Assembly: GCA_900175165.2 (NCBI GenBank)
Contig: FWWN02000373.1
Location: 1-64,000 of the forward strand
Origin: Rhizomucor pusillus
Taxonomy: Eukaryota > Mucoromycota > Mucoromycetes > Mucorales > Lichtheimiaceae
Reading direction: 5' to 3'
DNA: 64,000 bases
The notes below the pieces were generated by a model. That model was not told the DNA's origin and did not search any database. It saw nothing but the letters and a program-made list of their open reading frames with translations. The stretch's first letter is position 1. Each line of letters opens with the position of its first letter. The position numbers were made by a program, and so were the translations under genes. This document shows positions 31,449 through 42,103 of the stretch, piece by piece.

Positions 31449-33254
31449 CTAGAACTCAAATGTCTCATGACTGACATCAAAGTCATATTTAATCGATTCG
31501 TTGATGACATTAATCATGAATGGTACGGATCCACAGGTGTGTACCCACACATCTTTGCAACTATGTCTATAAGCAATGTTGTCCATATATTTTGATATTT
31601 GCGGCCGGGCGCCTCGAATAACTTTGCATTTGAGTTCCTCTGCAATGCAAGTGCATTTTGCTTCATCTTTTTCCCGCGTAATGTGGATTGTCGCGTTGAA
31701 ATCGACAAATGATGATGGAAGAGTGGCACAGTGCGTAAGATATTCGATGAAGGGTTCTATCTCGTCTACTCGTTTGTTAATTGGTGATTACAATATTATA
31801 TGCAATGCAGCAGTAGCTGAATTAGACTTACCGACTTTCCTGACCGACCAAGTTAAATACACACTGCGTACGCGTGACCTCAGTCTATCCTGCTTGTCGA
31901 TACAATCCTTCATTATGGCCAGTGCAGGTGTAATGCCGATCCCGACTGCAAAAAGCGCCACTACACTATAGTCTAGATAACGTAGGCGTGGTCCGTACGG
32001 TCCATCCACACGAAGATCGACGTTTTGTCCGCTTTGAATAGCTTGTACTAACTGTCGGGTACCATCACCGAGAGCCTTGATGTGTATCGATGCAGCAAGT
32101 TGCGATACATCACCCTTCTTCGGCTGGTTGGCATTTTCTCCAGCGAAAAAGATCTCTGATATAGTCATAGGATACCAATCCGCACGTTGCTGCAACCATT
32201 TTCTCCATCCTCCATTTCCTGTCAAAAATGCGGCAAACAGATAGTGACCTGGCCGGAAGGCATCTAGATTGCCATACTTGAATTTTGCATGTACGATCTT
32301 CCCACTGTGTTGCTCAAGATGTATTAAATTGAAGGAGTAACACCATGACTTGTATATGCGAACCATGCGATCAAGAATCCAGAGCAAGACCGGCGGTACA
32401 AAAAAGTAGATACAAGACCATTCGTGCCACATTGCGCCGCCTGTTCCAACGATGAAGCCAATCAGGTGAGAATAATAGAAAAGCCGGAAGTAGTTCCGTA
32501 GTATATAGTTGAACGCCGTGCCAAAGAGGATAATGTATCCGATTGTAGAAACTGTGCCAGACAAATATTCTTCAGTAAGGAATACTGCGTCAGACAATCG
32601 TCCGGTCGTAGCGTAGCCCTCCCACCTTACAAACAATACTGTGAGTACATACCGGGAACCATGAGGGATTGTGTGAAGCGATGCTTACCATCGATAGACG
32701 CTGTGAAGGATTGTCTCGGCCAGGCCGACTCTGGCCACCCACCGATGAAATGGAATTAGATTTTCAAATGTGAGACCGGATAGATTTGTTACAATAGAGT
32801 TGCGCGTTCCGAGTACTATCGTGAAGCTCCAGTTCACCATGCATATGTAAACCATTCGACGATCCAGGACTCCAATTGTCGGCCAGACATAGTGTGGGAC
32901 GCTGGGATGAAGCCTGAACGGCGCAAACCAGCAGAAAATGATATTTACAATTATGAAAATGCTCATGCCGATTAGATGCTTTATCGAGATCACCATTGCA
33001 ATGTAGGGAATTGTCATGGTTCGTTCAAGAGGCCGTAAAAGGTCGCATATCGCATCCCACGGTGTTTTGATTGCGTATGACGCTTCATCCTCTCTGTTAC
33101 TACGACGTCGATATCCGCGCCATCGCAGCCATGTTCTTGAAAGTTGGTCAGCCTGATAGCAAGCGCAGTATACCAAAAAAGCACCCCAGCAGAAGAGTAA
33201 GTACAAATATCCAGCTTTGTGAAAGTCTGTAAAAGGGTGAAGCTCTCCAGGCAT
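31449..33254 (-). CDS. FRE-type ferric/cupric reductase, membrane flavocytochrome
   Basis: Three exons (33254-32689, 32625-31832, 31768-31449) encode about 559 residues. Several hydrophobic helices carry two histidine pairs of the ferric-reductase core, HRWVARVGLAETILH (about residues 170 and 184) and HLIGFIVGTGGAMWH (about 242 and 256), which ligate two haems. The cytosolic half has a FAD segment (FRPGHYLFAAF, then WYPMTISE where H-P-F-T is usual) and NADPH segments GPYGPRLRYLDY, FAVGIGITPALAIM and VWVHTCGSVPFM (CGS instead of CGP). The enzyme would reduce Fe(III) or Fe(III)-siderophore at the plasma membrane. It neighbours a siderophore transporter and has GATA sites upstream. The first junction uses acceptor TTTGTAAG at 32626, the only one that keeps frame. 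Confidence 0.88.
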
Positions 33255-33361
33255 GGAAAGATGTAAAAGGGATATCAGCTATCGAGGGGCGCAGATGCGG
33301 AGAAACCAATTTCGCTGATGGCCATTGCTTTGCACGCGAAGCGATCCCCGCACATTCACTC

Positions 33362-33370
33362 ATCAGATGA
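33362..33370 (+). promoter_or_regulatory. near-consensus iron GATA site upstream of the ferric reductase
   Basis: ATCAGATGA differs at one base from the ATCWGATAA consensus bound by fungal iron-responsive GATA repressors (Urbs1/SreA/Fep1 family). It lies about 108 nt before the start codon. Confidence 0.4.
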
Positions 33371-33428
33371 TCTTTTTCTTGTTTCTCAGAATCACAGGAA
33401 AAGGCACGTTTTTTACCGATCGACTTGA

Positions 33429-33437
33429 TTATCAGAA
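33429..33437 (-). promoter_or_regulatory. near-consensus iron GATA site upstream of the ferric reductase
   Basis: On the minus strand the sequence is TTCTGATAA, eight of nine bases of ATCWGATAA, with an intact TGATAA core, about 175 nt upstream of the start codon. Confidence 0.45.
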
Positions 33438-33533
33438 CTGCCCGTAGGACCGGACTTAATCCAACATTGCATGGTTTTTATTACTTCCTTAGCTAGTAAT
33501 TGCTCTCAATAGATCAGATCCGCGGATTTATCG

Positions 33534-34062
33534 TTAAATGCCGGAATTATTCGTGTCAAAAGCACCGTAATTAGGACGTTGTTTAAGCCTGCCGCTGCTT
33601 TCGCTCCGGATGAGCCCATATTGTTCTTCATTGGTCCTGCTACTTGGTGTTAATGGCTTTTCTCCTTCGCGATCCGCTACATCCTCCAATTTCCGCGCAG
33701 CTGTACCGGTCAGCCAAAGTACTGCAGTGATGCTGCACCCGACATAAAAAAGTTTCGCATTCATTAGCATTGGGAATGTATCGAATATCCAGCCGCCTCC
33801 AGGTAATGCTGGTGGTACACCCGGCCGTGGAGGTCTGGGAGGATGAGGCGGAATATCTGATGTCGTGCCAAGAATGCTGCTCGTTTCAACTCTATCCTGC
33901 TTGAAGATTAATATTATGTTAAATACTCAGAGCTAGGAGTGCATTGTAGAGTGCACATACGTCAGTTTTAAAATGAAGAAAGCCGGATGGCAGCAACAAA
34001 AACGAATAAACGAACGACAAGAAGATGCAGAGTATTGATAGCAACGATAGTTTGTACACCAT
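33534..34062 (-). CDS. small protein with two predicted membrane segments, unknown function
   Basis: Two exons (34062-33961 and about 33896-33534) predict about 154 residues. Residues 1-30 form a hydrophobic segment (YKLSLLSILCIFLSFVYSFL), either a signal peptide or a membrane anchor. A Pro-rich linker follows (PPHPPRPPRPGVPPALPGGG), then a second hydrophobic helix (AKLFYVGCSITAVLWLTGTA) and a polar tail with RKLEDVADREGEKPLTPSSR. The frame is open upstream to 34113, but ATG 34062 is the best start. It matches no family I know. Being wedged between a ferric reductase and a siderophore transporter on the same strand makes an iron-related accessory role possible, but that is inference. The acceptor may also be 3 nt earlier (start of exon at 33899). 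Confidence 0.6.
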
Positions 34063-34193
34063 TTTGTGATGATAAGCTGGGAAAAGAAACGAGGAAATTG
34101 AGCTCTCGCTCAATATCTGAAATTGCAGAATTATAATAAACGATGTCTATATTATACGTAGAATAGTAGATAATACAAATGCATAATTTGTCT

Positions 34194-36431
34194 CTATGAG
34201 AGGAGATAGTTGATGAATCGCTTAAAGAACGAAGGCTTCTGGGACAAGTCCGCAGATGCGCGATCCGGATGCTTTTCATCCAATTCGCCACTTGGATCTG
34301 CTGTTGTGCTTGCATCGTCAAGCTTCTCCCGCGCGGCTTGTTCATTGGATCCTTTTCTGTCTCGCAACCCAAAAGACTTCATTGGTACGGTCAGGAAGAA
34401 AGTCAAGATAGCCATACTCAAATGAATAATCGTTTGTGTTCTCTGGACTCGGCCGTATGCGATTTGTAGACCCTTGTACTGATCATCAGGTAGACTCTGC
34501 GCATAAGGGATACTGGACATGATTTTGCGAGCGTCGTATTCACCAGGAATCCATTTTTCAAATTCTTGTGGTAGCATTTGATTCCAGATAGCACCCGCGA
34601 TAGTTGAGCCGACACTGCTAGCAATGGACTGGCCTACTTGATAAAGAGATGTAATCATGGCGAGGTCTAAAATAAAGATTGTAAATTCATTCAAACGGTT
34701 AGTTAGAATATATAAAAGCAAAGAAAATAGTAACTACTCTTACCGTCGTGTGGTACAGAGCTTTGAACTGCTACGATAAATGGTACCTCGAAAAGACCGG
34801 TACCAACGCCCGCAATTACTTGAGAAGCTACAAGAAAAGCATCTGACGAGGTAGGCTGCCGGGCTTGAATCATGAGGCCGAGAGCCAATATTAAAAACAG
34901 AATACCACTCCATAGATATGGGCGCCATAACTTTGTCTTCATCATCAAAAATCCTGTTAGGGCTTGAAGGGCTATGGCGGCGACGCTGAACCCAATCGTG
35001 AGCATTGCGGCTCTTCCTGCCGTGACCTTGCGGGTTACTTGAAGATAGGTTCGCAAATATGTACCGTTCGTGGAGGAGCCAATCGAATTTGCTGAGACAG
35101 CAAGGACACCCAGCAATGCAGTCTTGTTGGGCCACTTGTTTATGGGCAACACCGGCTTCTTAGCGATCTTCATTTCCCAATAGATTAGAACTGCCCAGCA
35201 GGCGACACCACCTATTAAACAGCCTAGCATCTTGGCTGGAAGTGCATACGGGAAATATTAAACATTACGCACTGCGATCTCTCTCTAAATTAGGATTGAT
35301 TTGCATTTGTTATTAAACTTACAGCTAGCCCAACTGCCCCAGGTCGACTCCAACTGGAATGGCAGAAGGATCATACACAGTCCACCGACGAGTAACACAC
35401 AGCCGACAGCATCGAGTTCAGTAGCAAAGAAGGAGACAGATTCCCACCAAGTACGTCCTCCCAAAACTCGCTTGCGTTCATCCAAGTATGCTTGATACAT
35501 ACCGGCACGTTCAAACTTAATTTGTGGTATCCAAAGACCAACAATTATAGGAAGTACGCAGACAGCCATGATGATAGGAATCATGCCATAGCCCCAGCGC
35601 CATTGACCAGGATACTCACCCGTGTAAAGAAGACCATCTGCCGCCAATGAAGTGCAAAACATGTTGATGATCGTTGGGACCTGGAGCACACCATGGTAGA
35701 ATCCTCGATTGGTGATACTTGTTACATCTTGATTTTTCAGAAAGACCGTTAGACAACCAAATGCAAATATGATTCTTGGGACAAAAGCCAGATTCTGAAA
35801 CCATACCACCAGTAATAATAGGCAATAAGATCATGATACCCGTGTCACCAAATGTATTGAGAATCTTGCCTCCCTGCAGTAAATGATAATTAATTATCTA
35901 CGTAGCATAAATAAACGCAGCGGTAACAAGTCGAATTTACCACAAATGTTCCGTAATCATTAGCAGTCGCGTGCACCACCCAGGATACTAGGTATATCAG
36001 GGTAGCGACGGTGAAGGCTTCAACCCTTCCCGTCAGATCAGAGAGTTTGGAGAAGGTAGGAAGCATGACAGACTGAAGGATGCTGCTTAGTGTATTGAGA
36101 ATGCTTTGCAGATGGTTGGCGTGAAGAACGCTGGTTACAGGAGCCGTCAAGGCTTGAGTAAGGAAGCCTTCCCAAGAATACGCCCAGCGTACAAACATGA
36201 TGCTGTATTATTTGGTTTAGTCACTGCACATGCATAGCGATGCAATTTAACAGTTTTATTTTATCCTTACCCAGCGTATATGGAGTATATATTCCATTTG
36301 CTGGACACCTTCTTAGCCAACTCGACCTTCTTTACACCCGGAGAATGCAAAATTTTTGCATCAGGAGTAGCAGCAGATGGCGTTTCTGCAGTTGAATCCT
36401 CGGAATCATTCCTGACTTGCATTAAAGTCAT
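34194..36431 (-). CDS. SIT-family siderophore-iron transporter (MFS)
   Basis: Six exons (36431-36271, 36202-35941, 35873-35810, 35727-35323, 35235-34744, 34666-34194) make about 618 residues with all phases consistent. The N-terminal 55 residues are hydrophilic, then MFS helices begin (IMFVRWAYSWEGFLTQAL). Family marks are DVTSITNRGFYHGVLQVPTI, QWRWGYGMIPIIMAV, LQSILNTLSSILQSVMLP, and near the end SLYQVGQSIASSVGSTIAGA with IWNQMLPQEFEKWIP, all typical of Sit1/Arn-type transporters that import ferric siderophores by proton symport. The cytosolic tail is charged. The phase-1 junction creating IITDVTSITNRG restores the conserved motif and confirms an intron that some frames would read through. 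An exact iron GATA site lies upstream. Confidence 0.9.
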
Positions 36432-37756
36432 GAAAGACGATAGATAAACGAGATGAAGATGGAGACAGAAAGACCAAGGAGAATTTGACAGAGGTAGGAA
36501 GTATGTAGATCATGATTTTTACCTATTCGGGCCTCTTTGCCCAGAGCTCACACAGATCGCAAGAGCTTCCTGGTTTCCGTTTATCTGATCTGACTCAGGT
36601 TCCTACAATTTGGTGCAACATCCCACTTTCCCGGAAAGTTGGGGAACGTTGTACAAAGCTTGCAGTCAAACTCTTCTGGTGACGTAGGTGTAAGATCAAC
36701 AGGATTCGTATCGAGCTTGTTGGTTTCCTTTTAGATATCATTGAACTGAAAAATGCATAAATCACAGCGTTCAGAAGTACACATTATCGTAACTTGAACC
36801 ATACACTCTCTTATCACAGCTTTGCCGTCTTGATCGCTAAATCCAGATTCACAAAGAAAAGACTTTCTAGAAAATTTGGTACTATTAACCCTTGCGCTGC
36901 CACTCATCGGTCCATGCTATTGTCTTGTTAGGTTGCCACCCGTACCTGAGTAATCTTTCCAGTAACCAGCGCATAGGAAGCGCTGAATACAAATGGCAAT
37001 ATTATCAGCGAGCACGTCTTACTCTGTGCGCATGATTTTAGTGTTCATTCTCTGGGGCGGGGAGCATTGTCCGGATGTCGTTACCAGGGATACAATTAGT
37101 GTGATACAAAGTGCGGACAAATTGAATGGTGTACATAGATACACAAGTGACTTGTTGATTGCTAAATACAATATGTTACGATAAGATTTAGCTATTGTCA
37201 CACTTTGAGATAGACATAAGTGGAACGTTGGGTAGATAGTAGTGGGATCTACTATTGGTTCAAAGTGGTACCTGCTGAAATTTTCAAAGTCACGTGCGAA
37301 AGGAAATTACATCGTTCTTCACAGATTTCTTTAAGGATGCCGAAGAGATAGTTTTTAAGATGGCATGGTTCCTCCAGGCGCAATTGTTGTTTTTTTCTGG
37401 AAACGATGCCGACGGTATCAGATAAGGCTAAGGGGATTTTGTCTTTCTCTGGGAGCATATGGCAGCGTGTATTATGGTATAAAGGTTTAAGGCGCAACGG
37501 CATATCCTGTTTTCAAAACACCTTGTGAGCCAGTGCGTTGTTGATTTTAAGGAACGCAAAGTTTGAGATATTGCGGTTTAAAGTCGCCAGAAGCTCTTTC
37601 TGTAGATTTTGGAACGTGTGCATACAAGCAAACTCTTTCACATTGAATGCTTTATGACATGCTCCCATGTAAGCGCATATATAAAGAGGCTCATATAGAC
37701 AAAAGAATTGAAGGTCTCTATTACTAAAAATCAAATGGTTGAGAATCGTCATCCTC
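36432..37756. other. SIT transporter upstream region and gene-poor stretch
   Basis: Holds the transporter promoter (with the GATA site at 36581-36589). Two minus-strand frames, 37503-37252 and 37821-37513, are free of stops for 80-100 codons and somewhat coding-like (HTFQNLQKELLATLNRNISN) but have no recognisable domain; the second overlaps the 3' end of the RPN13 gene. They may be repeat debris or chance. Confidence 0.4.
36581..36589 (-). promoter_or_regulatory. exact ATCAGATAA iron-responsive GATA site upstream of the SIT transporter
   Basis: The plus strand reads TTATCTGAT, so the minus strand carries ATCAGATAA, a perfect match to the ATCWGATAA sequence recognised by fungal iron-sensing GATA repressors. 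It sits 150 nt before the transporter start codon. Confidence 0.6.
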
Positions 37757-39237
37757 CTAATCTTCTTCCATAGCATCGTTATTTCCTTCACGATTTTGCC
37801 TACGTCGAGCCTGTTCTTCAATAGCTCGTAAGAATGATTCCACGCCTATAATTGTATATTAACTCGATGTACTGTTTTACCTCGGCACGTTGCAAACTTA
37901 CTGTTCCCTGCAGAGGGATCTAAACCTAGCTGGCTTAACAAAGGCCCAAGCTCGCCGCTCTGCAGTGCGTAGCTCAAGGTTGCCAATGCTCTCTGGAATT
38001 GAGGACTTTGTACGACTTGACGAACTTCCTCAGGAGTTCTCTCGCTTTGTTCAGGCAAGAAAGGGAACAATGCAGAGCAAAACTCACGGTCGTTCAGCAA
38101 AGGTCCTAGTGATTGTGGGCTCAGAACATCGCCAAGTGAAAGGTTCTCTTGGTTCTCTGAAGTCATGTATGAGCGATCTAATGATTTCAAAAATATTGCC
38201 TATTGAAATATACCGGGAGGTCGGACACCTGCAAGGATACTACGCAGTTGATCCAGTTGCTGTCTTGTAGGTTCATTCTTTGGTCTCCCTTCTTGATGAG
38301 AAGTCAAGCTTGCGCTCCCTCTTTCCGTTGACATCGCATTATCTTGCTGATCAACAGGTCCATCGCCACCAGCTGACATGGACGTAGGGATAGTTCCGCT
38401 GGAATAGAGAATTAATTATTGGGAACATTTCAATGCTCAATATAGTTGATATACCCTAGACCGCCAGCAGTTTGAAGAAATTGCAAGATGTTGTCCCGTG
38501 AAATTGAATCCACACCTTCGAGATCACTATCAGTAACACTTATATAAAGAATGATGAATATTGATATTTACCGGACGATCCACTAAGCAACTGAAGCATG
38601 TCCGCGGGGCTGCCGTCGCCGCCAAAGTCGACGTCGATGCCAGGCATACGTGAGTGTCCAACACCGCTGTCATCCCCATCTTCGTTGCTTTCAGCAAATG
38701 CGCCGTGCGGATCGTTGATGAGACGATTCACGCGAGCAACATGCTCTTCATCCTTCTCGTCGCTCTTCGATTGCATCCAGAAAAATAACTTTTGGTTCGA
38801 TGATTTGAATCTTAGCAAATACACGCGGCCTGTGGTGCATTCATTGACTCGAACGAGCTCGGCTTCATCGGGGAAGATAATCAAATCCTATCATCTTGGT
38901 CAATAAACGACTCGGCCGACATACGAACCTAAACACTCGTACCTCTTCTGGTTCTGAAGCCTTGCGTTCCTTCCAGTAGAAGTGCATGAGTTGATCTTCG
39001 CTCTAAGCAACAGACGTTAGCTATCCGCAACCCTTTTAGGACCACCGCTTGTCGTACTTGATCCATGTAAATCATGCTTTAATCGACAGTTGATTAGCAT
39101 AAATGACGCGTACAGCACTCGAAAGGTACTTACCCCTTTCGCAAGTCAGGCTTCAACATATTGCCTTCCCGGATGCACTTGCCGGCATTGAATTGAACCA
39201 AGTGCTTTGGTCTCTGTGCAGTTGGGAAGAAGCTCAT
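37757..39237 (-). CDS. RPN13: proteasome ubiquitin receptor RPN13 (ADRM1)
   Basis: A multi-exon gene starting at ATG 39237 (exon 1 to 39134) and ending at TAG 37757-37759. The N-terminal PRU (Pru) domain is clear: HLVQFNAGKCIREGNMLKPD, joined to MIYMDQ and SEDQLMHFYWKERKASEPEE, then LIIFPDEAELVRVNECTTGR and LLRFKSSNQKLFFWMQ. The PRU domain binds ubiquitin and Rpn2 on the 19S particle. After an acidic linker a DEUBAD domain follows (LSLGDVLSPQSLGPLLNDRE, PEEVRQVVQSPQFQRALATL), which in other organisms recruits the deubiquitinase UCH37; budding yeast Rpn13 lacks it. The C-terminus is charged (RAIEEQARRRQNREG). Introns are short and phase-consistent where tested. Confidence 0.9.
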
Positions 39238-39424
39238 TACGAGAAATGGGTTGGAAAGAAAAGCAGCGCAGAGTAACCCACGTCACCTGCCACTGCACTT
39301 TAGCGTTCTTGTCTGAGTGCCAACCACTGAAATCATGCAAGTCTCTTCCGTCGCGGCAACAGTGACCCTGATATCAACCACTCTCCGGCATTGCACTTGT
39401 GTAAATCATTAACTTTTGGAGTAA
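39238..39424. promoter_or_regulatory. divergent promoter between RPN13 and SEC17
   Basis: 187 nt separate the two outward-facing start codons. No exact PACE (GGTGGCAAA) proteasome element is present. Confidence 0.5.
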
Positions 39425-40584
39425 ATGTCTGAATTGCAGGCACAAGAATTACTGCAGCAAGCAGATAAGCGTTTGAACAGCTGGTCCTGGTTCAGCAGCG
39501 GAAATAAGGAAGAAGACGCCGCTGCCTTGTACGAGAAGGCAGGAAACACGTTCAAACTTGCACAACGGTGTTAGTAGTCTTTTACGGTTTAGACTTTGGC
39601 TGTAAGTTCATTATCTAACTACGATTCTCGTCAGGGTCTGAAGCTGCAGAAGCATTTATCAAAGCAGCACAGCTTTTCAATAACGGTGCAGAGACGCAAT
39701 ACGAAGCCTCGAAAGCGTACGAAAACGCAGCCAAATGTTACAAGAAAAGCAGTCCAGAAGGTTGCATTAGCATATAAACTTGAACGAAGTCTTTACATCC
39801 GTTCTCTAATGCTGCAAGGTAGAGGCCGTCAAGGCTCTGCAGGATGCCATCAAGATCGATACGAATACGGCCAACTTTAGGAATGCAGCAAAGCACCATC
39901 AAGAAATCGCCGAGATTTTTGAATCTGATATAATAGACTTGGGAGGTGCCATGGAGAACTGGGATCAGGCAGCAAAACTCTTCATGGCGGATGATTCACA
40001 AGCGTATGTGCGGTAATTGATTGCGAGAAAAATGCTGATAGCTTACATCTACAATTAGAATGGTAAACAAATGCTTGCTAAAAGTCGCACACTTTGCTGC
40101 CCAGCTCGAACAATATGACAAGGCTATTGAGAATCTGGAGTCAGTTTCTGCGTCGTCTATTGACAACCCTCTGACAAAATGGTCAGTCAAAGAGTACTTC
40201 TTCAAAGCTGGCTTGTGTTATCTATGTAAAGGGGTAAGCTTCCCGGCAAATAACAACATGACTCAAATTTTTCAAACAAGCAGTAGGACACTGTGGGGAC
40301 AAAAAGAGCTATTGAAAAATACTGTTCTATGGATGTTACCTTTGAAAGTACACGCGAATACCAGTTTCTTCAGGTAACATAATGCTTGGAACTAGGAAAC
40401 TTCATTTACGACGAATTGACCCCTATATATATAGGACATTTTGACTTGTGTAGAAGGAGGGGAAGTCGAGTTGTTCACTCAAAAGGTCTATGAGTACGAT
40501 CGGATAGTAAGATTAGATCAGTGGAAGACTAGCATTCTCTTGAGAATCAAGAAGTTGATTGTGGAAGAACCCTCGCTGCTTTGA
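39425..40584 (+). CDS. SEC17: alpha-SNAP, SNARE-disassembly adaptor
   Basis: At least six exons starting at ATG 39425 and ending in TGA 40582-40584. The protein reads as a TPR-like helical array: [20 protein letters not shown], then [38 protein letters not shown] (joined across the first intron), [39 protein letters not shown] and [20 protein letters not shown]. It ends [11 protein letters not shown]; the terminal acidic-Leu-Leu context is where alpha-SNAP stimulates NSF. The protein recruits NSF/Sec18 to SNARE complexes after membrane fusion. Most introns are about 55-90 nt. The first junction uses the TG|GTTAGT donor at 39570 and gives the expected Trp. Confidence 0.9.
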
Positions 40585-40848
40585 ACGCTATTCATCCATG
40601 TCCTTTGTAAAAAGACACCAAAAGCACTGGTTGTATCAGCAAGTACGCTCGACAAGAGAGCACTATATCCGCAGCCATTCAAGTGGCTATAGAATCTGAA
40701 CAGTTCTCGATTTGTGTAGAACATCCACGCATACAAGTTAAAATGCTGCAATGCATCATAATTTTCTTTTTGAAATATTTGCTTCTAAAGTGTAGCCTTG
40801 TTTATATTGTGTTTATGTACATATCGGTGCATTAAGCGTTCATTAAGT

Positions 40849-41975
40849 CTATTCCTCTTGAGAGTTTGGAGGTTCTTCTTGTTGGTCGGAAGTTTTAGCA
40901 GCTGGCGCACATTTACGCAGCTTCACCAGAAATGCTGTGTGCCCGCGCACATCGTAGTTCTTGGGGCGACAGACCCAGGCTTCATCGGAAGCTCCTTCAG
41001 ACACTGTAGATTTGTCCCGTATCTGAGTGGCTCGAACTTCCCACTCTTTCCATTCTGCTTCGATGCATGTTTCCATCATCAAAGGTAACTCGCGCGTAGC
41101 AGCCAACAACGCGAGCACCTGAGTCATATTTGGCAAATAACATACAACGAATCGGTCGTTGCGTAGTGCGGGTAGCAGCTTGGGAAGTACTGGTCTTGGA
41201 TCTGGCATATCCAGTGCGATGCCATCAAAAGGCACTTCTGGAGGTGTCAAGTCAGCTACTGACCCCAAATGAAAACTAACAACGTCTTTGTATCGTCCAC
41301 GTTCGTATCGTTGCACGTGCTTGCGTGCTAACATGGAGTGACTTTGTCGGATATCGTAAGTGTGGACCTGCCCTTGCAAAGAAACTGCTCGAGCAAGATA
41401 GAGCGTCAGAGAGCCATTACCCGTTCCAGCCTCTAGTATGCGATGACCAGGTTCGATATCGAGTAATTGAACCTAACAGAACAGCATATTTTTACTGAGT
41501 TCAGAGTGTACATGTATAGCTTCACGGGGAAACCTACTATTGCGGATGCATCTTTTGGATATATTGGTGTGCAGTTTCTGGGAACATTCAAGATGTAGCT
41601 ATGTGAACAGATTTTAGCTAAAGCAGAATTTTGCATGGGCATTCCATATATATTTACTCTTCCAAGGTTGGCGCATGTAACATAAGTGGATTCTTATCTA
41701 AAGATAAGGTGAGCTGCTAACTCGGCCAAGCGTCTTCCTGTCGTACCTTTATGGTTCCGAATAACAGATCGCACCGATCGACCGATCAGATCATTGTGAT
41801 AAATCATACCACCTTTTACATCGCGCTTGGCACCTGGCTCGAGTGGCCCAACGAGATACTGCCTGTTAGTCCTCACTTCTCTAAGCAGGCAGAAATCGCC
41901 TTCCTGGAAGGTCGAGAAGCATGCTTGCTGGATACGACGAATAAGCGGGAGACAAGACCGAGATAGAGCAAACAT
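40849..41975 (-). CDS. tRNA (adenine-N1)-methyltransferase, TRM61/TRMT61B-like, probably mitochondrial
   Basis: Four exons from ATG 41975. Residues 1-22 (MFALSRSCLPLIRRIQQACF) resemble a mitochondrial presequence. The next part is the TRM61-type N-terminal beta barrel, with GMIYHNDLIGRS and, after splicing, LMLHAPTLEDYILNVPRNCT followed by PIYPKDASAIV. The Rossmann methyltransferase domain has motif I LDIEPGHRILEAGTGNGSLT, then FDGIALDMPDP (motif IV-like) and the terminal GHTAFLVKLRK common to the family. These enzymes form m1A at position 58 of tRNA or, in mitochondria, in tRNA and rRNA. The small second exon (about 41702-41658) is inferred because it restores the conserved HAPTLED strand. 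The C-terminus is Glu/Gln-rich. Confidence 0.83.
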
Positions 41976-42103
41976 GTGTCGGATTCGAAAACATTGTCAC
42001 TCCCCTTTTTTCCCTCACAATCATTAAGGCACCAATCATAGAATAATATATATTTCATAGAGTATTGCTGGATATATAAGGTACATTTTGTAGACACAAG
42101 AGC

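Noticed and set aside
31449..33254. NADPH oxidase (NOX) homologue
   Set aside because: Haem-pair spacing and the arrangement of FAD/NAD segments fit FRE-type reductases, and it neighbours a siderophore transporter.
37252..37821. Two tandem minus-strand genes downstream of RPN13
   Set aside because: No domain, and the second overlaps the RPN13 C-terminal exon in another frame.
39238..39424. PACE proteasome control element upstream of RPN13
   Set aside because: Only loose matches were found; no exact GGTGGCAAA or its complement.
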